From Candidatus Planktophila dulcis (lineage in GTDB: Bacteria > Actinomycetota > Actinomycetes > Nanopelagicales > Nanopelagicaceae): DNA of 64,000 nt. Under the pieces are notes generated by a model, which saw nothing but the letters and a program-made list of their open reading frames with translations, was not told the origin of the DNA and did not search any database. Shown one piece after another: positions 50,468 to 59,684 of this stretch. Each line of letters opens with the position of its first letter. The first letter of the stretch is position 1. Location of the stretch: assembly GCF_002288225.1 (NCBI RefSeq), contig NZ_CP016777.1, positions 620,001 to 684,000 of the forward strand. Direction: 5' to 3'. Made by a program: the position numbers and the translations under genes.

Positions 50468-51112
50468 GTGGCTGAATTAATCTATTACTGCGGAACTATG
50501 GATAGTGGAAAGTCGACTCTTGCCTTGCAGACCGCCCATAACCACAAGAGCCGTGGTCGCACTGGATTGATCTTTACCAATAAAGATCGCGCTGGAACTG
50601 GCGTCATAAGTTCGCGTTTAGGTCTGCAATCTGAAGCGATCGAAGTTGAGCCAGAACTCGATATTCATAGATTTGTTGTTGAGCATCTATCTATGGGTGA
50701 TCGTATTGATTACATCATCTGTGATGAAGCCCAGTTCTACCAACCTGAACAGATAGATGGCCTCGCAAAGATCGTTGATGGTCTTGGGATAGATGTGTAT
50801 GCATTCGGAATCCTCGCAGACTTTAGAACAAAACTTTTTCCTGGGTCTGCAAGGCTGGTTGAGCTGGCAGATCGCGTGAATACGCTCCAGGTGGAAGCTC
50901 TTTGCTGGTGTGGCTCGCGTGCAACACATAATGCCCGAACTGTGAATGGCGTTATGGTCACAGAAGGTGAACAGGTGGTTGTCGGTGATGTGGGTAAGAG
51001 TGATGAGATCGCCTATGAAGTTCTCTGTCGCCGCCACCATATGCGCCAAGTAACAGCTCGCGCCTCACGCGCAGGACATATCAGCAGTGACCCACTCCCC
51101 TTTACCGAATAG
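50468..51112 (+). CDS. tdk: Thymidine kinase (TK1 type)
   Basis: 214 residues. Salvages thymidine to dTMP. P-loop GTMDSGKST at 9-17, ICDEAQFYQPEQID (catalytic Glu), lasso/zinc region CWCGSRA and CRRHH, consistent with the two-Cys-pair zinc site. GTG start. 37 nt after the acyltransferase. Together with apt and the purine permease this makes a small nucleoside/base salvage neighbourhood. Confidence 0.94.
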   Translation: MAELIYYCGTMDSGKSTLALQTAHNHKSRGRTGLIFTNKDRAGTGVISSRLGLQSEAIEVEPELDIHRFVVEHLSMGDRIDYIICDEAQFYQPEQIDGLAKIVDGLGIDVYAFGILADFRTKLFPGSARLVELADRVNTLQVEALCWCGSRATHNARTVNGVMVTEGEQVVVGDVGKSDEIAYEVLCRRHHMRQVTARASRAGHISSDPLPFTE

Positions 51113-51141
51113 CTCACACCTCCAACATAGATAGGCAGATA

Positions 51142-52182
51142 ATGAATACACGCGCATATGCAGTTATGGAAGCCCGTAAGCCATTGGTTCCTTATGAGTT
51201 CGATCGGCGCGAAGTTGGAGCGCACGATGTTGCTCTCGACATTGCTTATTCAGGTATCTGCCATAGCGACATTCACCAGGCACGCGAAGAGTGGGGTCCT
51301 GCCATATTTCCCATGGTTCCAGGTCATGAAATCGCAGGCACTGTCACCTCTGTTGGAGCATCCGTAACAAAGTTCAAAGTCGGGGACAAAATTGGAGTTG
51401 GCGTATTCGTTGACTCTTGTCGCACATGCGAGAACTGTGTCGCTGGTTTGCAACAGTATTGCTTAGAGGGAATGACTGGTACCTATAACCAATTAGAACG
51501 TGATGGAAAGACGCCGGCTATGGGTGGATATTCCAATCGATTTGTCATAAATGAAGATTATGCAGTTCACATCCCAGCCAATCTTCCACTCGAAGGCGTG
51601 GCTCCCCTGCTCTGTGCGGGAATCACTTTGTACTCACCGATCAAGCACTGGAAGGTTGGTCCTGGAAAGAAAGTTGCTGTGATGGGACTCGGTGGTTTGG
51701 GACATATGGGTGTGAAGTTTGCAGTTGCTATGGGAGCAGAAGTCACAGTCCTTTCACACTCTCCCAAGAAGAAAGATGATGCCTTGTCTATGGGTGCACA
51801 CCACTTCGTAGCAACCAACGATGAATCAGTATTCAAGACTCATTCGAAATCATTCGACGTGATTCTCAATACCGTCAGCGCTGAGATTGATATCGATAAG
51901 TACATCTCACTTCTAAAGCTCAATGGAACTCTCGTTGTTATCGGTCTTCCTGGTAAGCCCTATGCGGTCAATGTGGGAACACTTCTGAATGGTCGACGTG
52001 GAATTGCCGGGTCAATGATTGGTGGCATTCCAGAGCTTCAAGAGATGCTCAATTTCTGTGGTGAGAAGAATATTGTCAGTGATGTTGAGGTTATCAAGGC
52101 TGACTACATCAATGAAGCATACGAGCGCACAGTTGCTAGCGATGTGAAGTATCGCTTTGTGATTGACGCTTCAACTATTTAA
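51142..52182 (+). CDS. Zinc-dependent alcohol dehydrogenase (MDR family)
   Basis: 346 residues. Catalytic zinc ligands in GICHSDIH, VPGHEIAG and the later LCAGITLY Cys; structural zinc ligands in DSCRTCENCVAGLQQYC. Cofactor-binding GLGGLGHMGVKFA followed by LSHSPKK suggests NADP. Resembles the cinnamyl-alcohol dehydrogenase/YahK group. Substrate unknown. Overlaps the convergent DUF554 gene by 8 nt. Confidence 0.92.
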   Translation: MNTRAYAVMEARKPLVPYEFDRREVGAHDVALDIAYSGICHSDIHQAREEWGPAIFPMVPGHEIAGTVTSVGASVTKFKVGDKIGVGVFVDSCRTCENCVAGLQQYCLEGMTGTYNQLERDGKTPAMGGYSNRFVINEDYAVHIPANLPLEGVAPLLCAGITLYSPIKHWKVGPGKKVAVMGLGGLGHMGVKFAVAMGAEVTVLSHSPKKKDDALSMGAHHFVATNDESVFKTHSKSFDVILNTVSAEIDIDKYISLLKLNGTLVVIGLPGKPYAVNVGTLLNGRRGIAGSMIGGIPELQEMLNFCGEKNIVSDVEVIKADYINEAYERTVASDVKYRFVIDASTI

Positions 52183-52909
52183 TGAGGTGTAACACGGTGG
52201 CGAGAGCGGGTGCGATAACAAGTGCCGGCAATAAGTTCGCCACTGGAATCCTCTTGATATCCAGGAGTCTGAGTGAGATTCCAACGAGCATCAATCCCCC
52301 ACAGATTGTCATCGCATCAATTTGATATTGCGACAGGACTGATCCCGCAGCAAGACCGATGATCGTCCAAAATCCCTGATAGATAGCAACAGGAATTGCA
52401 GATGCTGCAACGCCCCAACCCAGGGTTGATGCAAATGCCATTGCCGCGAAAAAGTCGAGTGATGATTTGAGAATGAGTTGATCTATCCCCTGAGACATCC
52501 CATCGCTCACGCTTCCTAGAATGGCTAGAGGGCCGATGACAAAGAGAAGTGATGCGGTGACAAACCCTTCAACAAATGGACTCTCTTGCGAAGCCTTAAA
52601 TCTCGTGCGCAAGTTCTCGCCGAAAGCATCAAGCCGCGTTTCCAGTGAGAGCGCTGAACCAATGAGTCCACCGATCAGCATCGATGCCAAGATGACAAGG
52701 AGCGCTGAGCTTTTAGGAAGAGCTGCTTCAAAAGTTGGCGACCACAAGGGAGAGAGTGCGGAGGCAGCACCGAGTGCAGTAATTAAACCGAGGACATCAG
52801 TGATTAGGCTCTGCGATTTCTTGGTGATACGTGCACCAGCCAGGATTCCAATGGATGAACCAATGAGAATTGCAACAACATTAATCAACGTACCGACGCC
52901 TGCAAACAT
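52175..52909 (-). CDS. DUF554 family membrane protein
   Basis: 244 residues, about seven hydrophobic helices. Recognised from GVGTLINVVAILIGSSIGIL, ASMLIGGLIGSAL, EGFVTASLLFVIGPLAILGS, KSSLDFFAAMAFASTLGWGV, and GLMLVGISLRLLDIKRIPVA, NLLPALV. Function is unknown; transport is a guess. Divergent from the YczE-like gene with 22 bp between starts. Confidence 0.85.
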   Translation of the reverse strand: MFAGVGTLINVVAILIGSSIGILAGARITKKSQSLITDVLGLITALGAASALSPLWSPTFEAALPKSSALLVILASMLIGGLIGSALSLETRLDAFGENLRTRFKASQESPFVEGFVTASLLFVIGPLAILGSVSDGMSQGIDQLILKSSLDFFAAMAFASTLGWGVAASAIPVAIYQGFWTIIGLAAGSVLSQYQIDAMTICGGLMLVGISLRLLDIKRIPVANLLPALVIAPALATVLHLIK

Positions 52910-52931
52910 TGTTTAACTATAGACTCTCCAA

Positions 52932-53600
52932 ATGCATTTCAGTGATGTCATAGCCTTCTTCAAGCCTCATAAGACGGTTCCCATCACCCCGTGGCGTGCC
53001 GACCATCGTTGGCAGTTATCCCTTTCTCGAGTTGCCATCCTCTTCTTTGGTCTTGCAATCTTCGGTCTCGGAGATTCTTTGCTAGTGCAAGGTGATGTGG
53101 GAAATGCTCCCTGGACTGTCTTTTCTCAAGGTCTTACCTATAAGACCGGCTTAAGTATTGGTTGGGCCACAGCAATCATCAGCATCTTTGTTCTCTTGAT
53201 CTGGATTCCACTTAATGAGAAGCCGGGGTTTGGAACACTTTCCAATATTGTTTTGATTGCAGCGTTCATTGAAATCGGAACTCATATATTTCCGAAACAG
53301 ACCAGCACCTTGGCTGGAGTTGTATTCGCTCTCGTGGGTATTGCGATGGTGGGTCTAGGTTCTGCCCTCTACATCACCTGTGGTCTAGGCCCTGGTCCAC
53401 GAGATGGCGCTATGACCGGTATCCACTTCAAGACCGGCATTCGCGTCGGTCGCGTTCGCATGGGTATTGAGCTTGTCGTTTTGACTATTGGCTGGCTCAT
53501 GGGTGGGCGCGTAGGCATAGGAACCGCCCTCTTTGCCCTGCTTATTGGTCAATCTGTGGCGATATTCCTCGGCATTGTTGCGCGCCTGACCCGCAAGTAA
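52932..53600 (+). CDS. YczE/YitT-like membrane protein
   Basis: 222 residues, five or so membrane helices. Typical stretches are FFGLAIFGLGDSLLVQGDVG, NAPWTVFSQGL, SIGWATAIISIFVLLIWIPL and GLGPGPRDGAMTGIH. Function unknown. Stands alone between DUF554 and the purine permease; small conserved inner-membrane families often flank transporters, but no link is shown. Confidence 0.82.
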   Translation: MHFSDVIAFFKPHKTVPITPWRADHRWQLSLSRVAILFFGLAIFGLGDSLLVQGDVGNAPWTVFSQGLTYKTGLSIGWATAIISIFVLLIWIPLNEKPGFGTLSNIVLIAAFIEIGTHIFPKQTSTLAGVVFALVGIAMVGLGSALYITCGLGPGPRDGAMTGIHFKTGIRVGRVRMGIELVVLTIGWLMGGRVGIGTALFALLIGQSVAIFLGIVARLTRK

Positions 53601-53657
53601 CTATCTGCTGAACTAACCTCATCTCATCTTCCCTCGGTCTGTGAGCCGTCACTTCAC

Positions 53658-53679
53658 ACGGGGTCGCAAACACCCCCGT
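53658..53679 (+). other. Hairpin in the leader of the purine permease gene
   Basis: GGGGT (53660-53664) pairs with ACCCC (53672-53676) around CGCAAAC, extended by C-G and A-T past a bulged C. It ends 23 nt before the start codon. It has no T-run and does not show the conserved core of a purine riboswitch. Confidence 0.4.
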
Positions 53680-53702
53680 TACCAAAATCAGGAAGGTTCG
53701 TC

Positions 53703-55139
53703 ATGCTTGATACTTTCTTCAAAATATCAGAACGTGGCTCAACCGTCGGACGTGAAGTTCGCGGTGGTCTCGTTACATTCTTCACGATGGCATATATCGT
53801 CGCCCTCAATCCACTCATCATCGGTCTTGCAAAAGATGCTGATGGCAAGTTCATCGGTGGCGGAGATGCTCCTAACCTAGCTCTCGTTGCGGCGATGACA
53901 GCTCTCATGGCTGGTGTCCTTACGATCCTCATGGGTCTTGTCGGTAATTACCCGATGGCTCTTGCAACAGGTCTAGGACTCAATACATTCGTAGCCGTTG
54001 GCATTGCATCGCAGATGACATGGGCTGATGCGATGGGACTTATTGTTCTTGAAGGCATCATCATCACCATCCTTGTTCTCACAGGATTTAGAACAGCTGT
54101 CTTTAAGGCAGTGCCTGCACAGCTCAAGATTGCAATCTCAGTCGGTATCGGTCTCTTTATCGCTTTGATCGGTCTCGTCGACGCTGGTTTCGTTCGCCGC
54201 ACAGGTTCTGGACCAGTTCCAGTAACTCTTGGCGATGGAGGAACTCTTGTCGGATGGCCAATCATCGTCTTCGCACTTGGACTCTTCCTCACCATCGGTT
54301 TGATGGTCAAGAAGGTTAAGGGCGCAATTTTGATCGGCATAGTTGTTTCCACAATCGTCGCAGTATTTATCGAAACAACGCTAAAGATTGGTCCTAACTT
54401 TGATGGAGCAACTGGCAAGGTAAATCCAAAGGGTTGGGGACTTAACGTTCCAGCGATGCCAGAGAAGGTTGTAGCAACTCCAGATTTCAGTCTCTTCGGA
54501 CAGTTCAATCTCTTCGGTTCACTCGATCGCGTTCCATTGATCACCATGATTCTCTTGGTCTTCACTCTTTTGCTCTCAGACTTCTTCGACACAGTCGGAA
54601 CAGTTACGGCGATTGGGCACGAAGCAGGACTTGTTGATCGCGATGGAAATATTCCGAATAACGACCGCATCTTGCTTGTTGACTCACTTGCAGCAGTCGG
54701 TGGCGGAGTTGGAAGCATTTCATCTAACACCAGCTACATTGAATCGGCAGCAGGTGTCGGTGAAGGTGCTCGCACAGGGCTTGCATCAATAGTGACGGGT
54801 GTCTGCTTCTTGCTGACTACCTTCCTCGCGCCACTTGTAGCAATCATTCCTTATGAGGCTGCAACACCAGCTCTGGTTATCGTCGGATTCTTGATGATGA
54901 CACAGATCAAGGGAATTGATTGGGAAGATTACGGAATTGCGATTCCTGCATTCCTCACAATCATCTTGATGCCATTCACATACAACATCTCCGTAGGTAT
55001 TGGCGCAGGCTTCGTATCTCACGTTGTAATCCGTTATATCCAAGGTCGTCGCAAGGATGTTCATCCTTTGATGCTCTTGGTATCGGGTCTATTCATGATT
55101 TACTTCCTGACTTCACCAATCAACACCTGGGTTGGCTAA
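53703..55139 (+). CDS. NCS2 purine permease (AzgA-like)
   Basis: 478 residues, 12-14 membrane helices. Hypoxanthine/guanine/adenine importer subfamily: GREVRGGLVTFFTMAYIVAL, NPLIIG, GLVGNYPMALATGLGLNTFV, ATGLGLN, LSDFFDTVGTVTAIG (conserved Asp), and SNTSYIESAAGVGEGARTGL. Works with apt nearby to salvage adenine. GGAAGG at 53691-53696 serves as ribosome site. A strong terminator follows. Confidence 0.93.
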   Translation: MLDTFFKISERGSTVGREVRGGLVTFFTMAYIVALNPLIIGLAKDADGKFIGGGDAPNLALVAAMTALMAGVLTILMGLVGNYPMALATGLGLNTFVAVGIASQMTWADAMGLIVLEGIIITILVLTGFRTAVFKAVPAQLKIAISVGIGLFIALIGLVDAGFVRRTGSGPVPVTLGDGGTLVGWPIIVFALGLFLTIGLMVKKVKGAILIGIVVSTIVAVFIETTLKIGPNFDGATGKVNPKGWGLNVPAMPEKVVATPDFSLFGQFNLFGSLDRVPLITMILLVFTLLLSDFFDTVGTVTAIGHEAGLVDRDGNIPNNDRILLVDSLAAVGGGVGSISSNTSYIESAAGVGEGARTGLASIVTGVCFLLTTFLAPLVAIIPYEAATPALVIVGFLMMTQIKGIDWEDYGIAIPAFLTIILMPFTYNISVGIGAGFVSHVVIRYIQGRRKDVHPLMLLVSGLFMIYFLTSPINTWVG

Positions 55140-55154
55140 GTAACTCAATTCATA

Positions 55155-55193
55155 CAGAAGGTCCCCGTCTCAATGTGAGGCGGGGACCTTCTG
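55155..55193. terminator. Bidirectional terminator between purine permease and ung
   Basis: CAGAAGGTCCCCGTCTCA and TGAGGCGGGGACCTTCTG form an 18-bp stem (one G-U pair) around ATG. It lies between two convergent genes and ends next to short T/A runs, so it can serve both. Confidence 0.9.
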
Positions 55194-55195
55194 CT

Positions 55196-55840
55196 TTAGA
55201 GAGACCAATCGATTGGAGTGCAGCCACTTGATGTGAGCAGTTCATTTACTTGTGAAAATGGACGAGAGCCGAAGAATCCCCGATAGGCACTGAGTGGACT
55301 CGGATGCACTCCTTCAACACGTAATGGGAAATATCGAGAAAGTTCCTGTGCTTGTTTCCCCCACAATATTGCGACAACCCCACGCTTACCGAGCTCTTGC
55401 GCTATGTGATCTGTAATCTTCTGCCATCCATAGGTTGCATGAGCGTTGGACTCCCCCGCACGAGTTGTGAGAACACGATTCAATAGCAATACCCCAGATT
55501 GCATCCAGCAAGATAAATCACCGGAAGCGGGAGATGCAATACCTTGGTCGCTTTCTAGTTCAGAGAATATGTTTTTCAAACTCGCTGGAATCTTGCTGAC
55601 GTTTGCATTGATTGAAAAGGCAAGTCCCATCGCATTACCCGGTGTTGGATAAGGATCTTGTCCCACAATCACACAGCGAACTAATGAAAGCTCCATCTGA
55701 AAGGCTGCAAATATAGATTCTTTAGGTGGTGCGCACTCTTCATCTTCAAGAGACTGCATAACTGAATCGATCTGTCCTTGAAGCGGCTTAAATATCGGAT
55801 CCCAGCTAGAGTGCACGCGCAAAGAAACGTGATCCTTCAT
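55196..55840 (-). CDS. ung: Uracil-DNA glycosylase
   Basis: 214 residues. Family 1 UDG: catalytic Asp in VIVGQDPYPTPGNAMGLAFS, LLLNRVLTTRAGESNAH, and HPSPLSAYRGFFGSRPFSQ (His). ATG 55840 with GGAAG 6 nt upstream; an in-frame ATG at 55864 would overlap the ABC gene further. Overlaps the ABC ATPase gene by 35 nt. Confidence 0.94.
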   Translation of the reverse strand: MKDHVSLRVHSSWDPIFKPLQGQIDSVMQSLEDEECAPPKESIFAAFQMELSLVRCVIVGQDPYPTPGNAMGLAFSINANVSKIPASLKNIFSELESDQGIASPASGDLSCWMQSGVLLLNRVLTTRAGESNAHATYGWQKITDHIAQELGKRGVVAILWGKQAQELSRYFPLRVEGVHPSPLSAYRGFFGSRPFSQVNELLTSSGCTPIDWSL

Positions 55841-56594
55841 TTCGTACTTCCATAGGTAGTTCAAAGACAGCCGACATATGCTCAGAGGTAATCACTTCAT
55901 GGATAGGACCTGAAACCGCAGCGACACCATCTTTAAGGATGAGTGCGTGTGTAGTGCCACTTGGAATCTCTTCGATGTGGTGAGTGACCAAAATTGAAGC
56001 AGGAGCTAGCGGATCGGATGCAAAATCTGAGAATCGCTTTAAGAGATCCTCGCGACCACCAAGATCAAGACCGGCAGTTGGTTCATCGAGAAGGAGCAGT
56101 TCAGGATCTGCCATCAGAGCGCGAGAAATCTGCACTCTCTTCTTCTCGCCATCGCTTAAGGTGCCATAATCTCGATCGGCCATATCGCGCACACCGAAGG
56201 TAGTTAGCAGAGCAACAGCGCGGGACTGATCCCATAAGTCATAAGCCTCATTCCAACGACCTAAAACTGCATAAGCCGCGGTCAGAACAACATCACGAAC
56301 CTTCTCGCCATAAGGAATATCTTCGGAGATGAGGGTGCCGCAGATTCCAATTCGGTTTCGAAGCTCCCACAGATCAACGCGCCCCATCTCTTTATCAAGA
56401 ACCTTCACAACTCCCTGTGTGGGGAAAATTCTCGTAGCCATTATTTGTAGAAGGGTTGATTTACCTGCCCCGTTAGGACCCAGGACCACCCAGCGTTCGT
56501 CTTCGGCGATTGCGAAATTCAGGGGGCCAAGAATCGTGCGATCTCCGCGACGCACAGAAACATCCCGTAATTCAAGGACGCGTTGGCTACTCAT
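55806..56594 (-). CDS. ABC transporter ATP-binding protein (soluble, no partner seen)
   Basis: 262 residues. Walker A GPNGAGKST, Q-loop region near NRIGICGTLIS, signature LSDGEKKRVQISRAL, Walker B LLLLDEPTAGLD, H-loop VTHHIEEIPSG. No permease gene is adjacent. A homologous ABC gene beside serB exists in M. tuberculosis (Rv3041c-Rv3042c), supporting conserved linkage. Signature LSDGEKKR is that of the YlmA/ModF-like group. Divergent from serB. Confidence 0.88.
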   Translation of the reverse strand: MSSQRVLELRDVSVRRGDRTILGPLNFAIAEDERWVVLGPNGAGKSTLLQIMATRIFPTQGVVKVLDKEMGRVDLWELRNRIGICGTLISEDIPYGEKVRDVVLTAAYAVLGRWNEAYDLWDQSRAVALLTTFGVRDMADRDYGTLSDGEKKRVQISRALMADPELLLLDEPTAGLDLGGREDLLKRFSDFASDPLAPASILVTHHIEEIPSGTTHALILKDGVAAVSGPIHEVITSEHMSAVFELPMEVRNEGSRFFARAL

Positions 56595-56676
56595 AGGGCT
56601 AAAAGATATATCGTCTTGCTCGAAATCACTCGTAATTCTCTCTCTTGGTGAAGTGATTCGCGATAACCTGCGCCAT

Positions 56677-57879
56677 ATGAGCGATGAGAAGAGTCAATTT
56701 ACGGGGTTAATTCTCGTCTCAGGTATCGATAGCCCAGGAATCACACAATCTCTCTTTGACACACTCGCACCGTTTGCCATCACCGTTCTCGACATTGAAC
56801 AGGTGGTAATCCGTGAGCGCTTGATCCTCACCGTGCTGATCTCTCTCAACCCTGCTCATGCCCAATCTATTGAGGAAGATTTGGAAGCTTGTGCGCAGAA
56901 ATTGGATGTGGATATCGCCACATCTTTCCAAGAACAAGGGCAATCAACGATTGCAGCAAAATCTGGTCTTGTTCATGTAGTCGCACTCGGTAACCCTCTT
57001 GCACCTGCAACCATCGCAGCAATCGCTGCTGCAATCGCAACCCGTGGTGGAAATATTGAGCGCATTCATCGCACAGCCAGCTATCCCATAACTGCCATTG
57101 AGTTTATCGTCTCAGGAGCTGATCAAACCAAGATTCGCCAATGTTTAGCGCAAGTAACTCTTACACACTCCGTTGATATCGCAGTCTCCCCTGGCGGATT
57201 GATGCGCTGGGCCAAGAAACTCGTTGTCATGGATGTTGATTCGACTCTCATCCAACAGGAAGTTATTGAACTACTTGCTCACAAGTCTGGTGCACAAGAG
57301 AAGGTAAAAGAGATTACTGATTCTGCAATGCGTGGTGAGTTGGATTTTGAAGCGAGCCTCAAAGCTCGAGTAGCTCTTCTTGCAGGGCTTCCTGACTCAG
57401 TAATTAGTGAAGTTCAAAGTGAAATTTCGTTAACTCCAGGTGCTCGCACTCTCGTGAAGACGCTGCACCAACTAGGTCATAGCGTGGCTGTTGTGTCAGG
57501 AGGTTTCACGCAAGTGATTGAGCCTCTGATCAAAGAGTTGGGAATCGTGCATTATCGAGCCAATACTCTTGAGATTATCGATGGCAAGATAACCGGAAAA
57601 GTTCTTGATCCCATCATTGATCGAGCGGCAAAGGCGACAGCTTTGCAAGATTTTGCCAAGATTGAAGGAGTTCAACTCGAGCAGACTATTGCTATCGGCG
57701 ATGGCGCCAATGATCTCGACATGATTTCTATTGCAGGTTTAGGTATCGCCTTCAATGCAAAACCTGCTGTGAAAGCTGCAGCCGATAGCTCTGTCAGTGC
57801 TCCCTATCTTGATTCAGTTCTCTATCTCTTGGGAATTACTCGCGAGGAAGTTGAAGAAGCTGGGGCTAAGCGAAAGTAA
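56677..57879 (+). CDS. serB: Phosphoserine phosphatase with two ACT domains
   Basis: 400 residues. Last step of serine synthesis. ATG 56677; the frame is open upstream for 116 codons, but that part is antisense to the ABC gene. ACT domains at about 5-80 (LILVSGIDSPGITQSLFDTL) and 95-170 (HVVALGNPLAPATIAAIAAA), then a HAD phosphatase: VMDVDSTLIQQEVIELLAHK (nucleophile Asp), VVSGGFTQVIEPL and GDGANDLDMISIAGLGIAF. The ACT domains resemble mycobacterial SerB2 and suggest serine feedback. Convergent and abutting hisG. Confidence 0.95.
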   Translation: MSDEKSQFTGLILVSGIDSPGITQSLFDTLAPFAITVLDIEQVVIRERLILTVLISLNPAHAQSIEEDLEACAQKLDVDIATSFQEQGQSTIAAKSGLVHVVALGNPLAPATIAAIAAAIATRGGNIERIHRTASYPITAIEFIVSGADQTKIRQCLAQVTLTHSVDIAVSPGGLMRWAKKLVVMDVDSTLIQQEVIELLAHKSGAQEKVKEITDSAMRGELDFEASLKARVALLAGLPDSVISEVQSEISLTPGARTLVKTLHQLGHSVAVVSGGFTQVIEPLIKELGIVHYRANTLEIIDGKITGKVLDPIIDRAAKATALQDFAKIEGVQLEQTIAIGDGANDLDMISIAGLGIAFNAKPAVKAAADSSVSAPYLDSVLYLLGITREEVEEAGAKRK

Positions 57880-58725
57880 TTACAGTCGGCAGGCGTGAAT
57901 ATCTGTGACAAGAATTCCACGCGCTCCGAGTGCCCAGAGTTCATCCATAAGTCGATTGGTATCTTTACGAAGAACCATGGCGCGCACTGCAACCCAGTCC
58001 GCTTTTTGTAGCGGTGAAATTGTTGGAGATTCAAGACCAGGTGTTACCGCACACGCCTTATCAAGTCCAGATGTAGGAATGTCATAATCCAGAAGAACAT
58101 ACTGACGTGCAGTCACAACACCTTGAAGACGTCGCACAAGAATTTCGAGTCCTGCAGGTAGAACAGAGCCAGCACGTTTAATCAAAATCGCCTCTGAAAC
58201 CAAAATGGGATCTCCAAAGACCGCAAGACCTGCCTGCTTTAAGGTGTTACCGGTACTCACCACATCTGCAATCAGATCTGCAACTCCAAGGCGGACGCTA
58301 CTTTCTACTGCGCCATCTAGACGAACCACCGATGCGGAAATCTTCAGATCTTTTAGGTGCTTTTCAACTAAACCTGGATAGGCGGTAGCAACTCTCTTGC
58401 CGGCGATATCAGCTGGCTTCCATGAAGTTGTAGAAGGTGCTGCGAATCTAAAGGTAGATCCTCCGAAATCGAGTGCGAGAACTTCTTCCGCTGGCGCTGC
58501 TGAATCAATAAGTAAATCGCGACCGGTGATTCCAGCTTCCAACTCACCAGATCCCACATAGATAGCGATATCACGTGGTCTTAGGTAGTAAAACTCAACA
58601 GAGTTATCAGGATCTGCCAGAACTAAGTCCCGAGAATCTGTGCGCTGTCTATATCCAGCCTCTTTGAGAATAGCGATAGAGGAATCGGCTAACGAGCCCT
58701 TATTTGGTACGGCAATTCTTAACAT
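57880..58725 (-). CDS. hisG: ATP phosphoribosyltransferase (long form)
   Basis: 281 residues. First step of histidine synthesis. ATG 58725 is preceded by AGGGGAG. Periplasmic-binding-like catalytic part: [54 protein letters not shown], then the C-terminal regulatory domain (from about 205, [20 protein letters not shown]) that binds histidine, so no HisZ is needed. Follows hisE by 18 nt. Confidence 0.95.
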   Translation of the reverse strand: MLRIAVPNKGSLADSSIAILKEAGYRQRTDSRDLVLADPDNSVEFYYLRPRDIAIYVGSGELEAGITGRDLLIDSAAPAEEVLALDFGGSTFRFAAPSTTSWKPADIAGKRVATAYPGLVEKHLKDLKISASVVRLDGAVESSVRLGVADLIADVVSTGNTLKQAGLAVFGDPILVSEAILIKRAGSVLPAGLEILVRRLQGVVTARQYVLLDYDIPTSGLDKACAVTPGLESPTISPLQKADWVAVRAMVLRKDTNRLMDELWALGARGILVTDIHACRL

Positions 58726-58743
58726 CGTCTCCCCTAGCAATTG

Positions 58744-59007
58744 TTAAAGATACTTATAGATGTCATCTGGCGTTAGACCACGTGCGAGCATGAGCGTTTG
58801 AAGATGGTAGATAAGCTGACTGATTTCCTCAGCCAAAGCTTCATCTGACTCATGTTCTGCTGCAAGCCAGACTTCACCAGCTTCTTCGAGAATCTTCTTA
58901 CCAATCGAATGAATACCTGCATCCAGAGCTGCCACTGTTCCAGAACCCTCTGGTCGGGTCGCAGCCTTTGTAGCAAGCTCACTCCAGAGCGCATCGAATG
59001 ATTTCAT
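58744..59007 (-). CDS. hisE: Phosphoribosyl-ATP pyrophosphatase
   Basis: 87 residues. All-alpha MazG-like enzyme for the second step of histidine synthesis. [32 protein letters not shown] (metal-binding EExxE) and [19 protein letters not shown] are characteristic. The ATG lies 2 nt after the rpe stop. Confidence 0.94.
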   Translation of the reverse strand: MKSFDALWSELATKAATRPEGSGTVAALDAGIHSIGKKILEEAGEVWLAAEHESDEALAEEISQLIYHLQTLMLARGLTPDDIYKYL

Positions 59008-59009
59008 GG

Positions 59010-59675
59010 CTAGAGTTTACTGGAGAGCGCTCTCTCCCGTAGGGCAATAACCATCTGTGCAGGATCTTCTGCTTTAAAGACCGCACTACCTGCGACAAAT
59101 GTGTCTGCCCCTGCCTCTACTGCAATTTCAATAGTTTCGAGCGAGATTCCTCCATCGACTTGAAGCCAGATAGGGCGCGAACCGATTAACTTCCTTGTTC
59201 TGCGTACCTTCTCCATCATCGACTCCATAAATTTTTGACCACCAAAACCTGGCTCAACAGTCATAATCAGAAACATATCCACCTCGTCCACGTAACTCTC
59301 ATAGCCATCAATCTCAGTTCCAGGCTTAAGGGCAAGAGCTGAACGAGCGCCATGGAATCTAATTCCTTTGAGCGTCGCTCGAATATCGTGGGTGGCTTCG
59401 GCATGAATGGTCACACTTGCAGAACCTGCTTGTGCATAATCAATTGCGATTTGGTCGACATCGGCCACCATAAGATGAGAATCAATAGGGATAGGTGAGC
59501 TCTTGATGATTTTGGTTGCTGCATCAAAGTCGAAGGTAAAGTTTGGAACAAAGACATCATCCATCACATCAAGATGGATGTAATCACTGACAGAGGCAAT
59601 CTTGGCGATCTCACTATCTAATTGAGAAAAATCCGCATTGAGAATGCTGGGTGTTATACGGAGATGTGAACTCAC
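59010..59675 (-). CDS. rpe: Ribulose-phosphate 3-epimerase
   Basis: 221 residues. TIM-barrel enzyme interconverting ribulose-5-P and xylulose-5-[30 protein letters not shown] (metal His/Asp), [20 protein letters not shown] and [10 protein letters not shown] are the full set of family motifs. Between rsmB and hisE, as in many Actinobacteria. Confidence 0.96.
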   Translation of the reverse strand: MSSHLRITPSILNADFSQLDSEIAKIASVSDYIHLDVMDDVFVPNFTFDFDAATKIIKSSPIPIDSHLMVADVDQIAIDYAQAGSASVTIHAEATHDIRATLKGIRFHGARSALALKPGTEIDGYESYVDEVDMFLIMTVEPGFGGQKFMESMMEKVRRTRKLIGSRPIWLQVDGGISLETIEIAVEAGADTFVAGSAVFKAEDPAQMVIALRERALSSKL

Positions 59676-59684
59676 TGGATAAGC

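Noticed and set aside
53601-53702. Classical purine riboswitch before the permease
   Set aside because: The conserved junction and loop sequences are absent; only one hairpin is seen.
56329-56676. 116-codon upstream extension of serB
   Set aside because: It is antisense to the ABC ATPase gene and lacks homologous content; ATG 56677 begins the first ACT domain.
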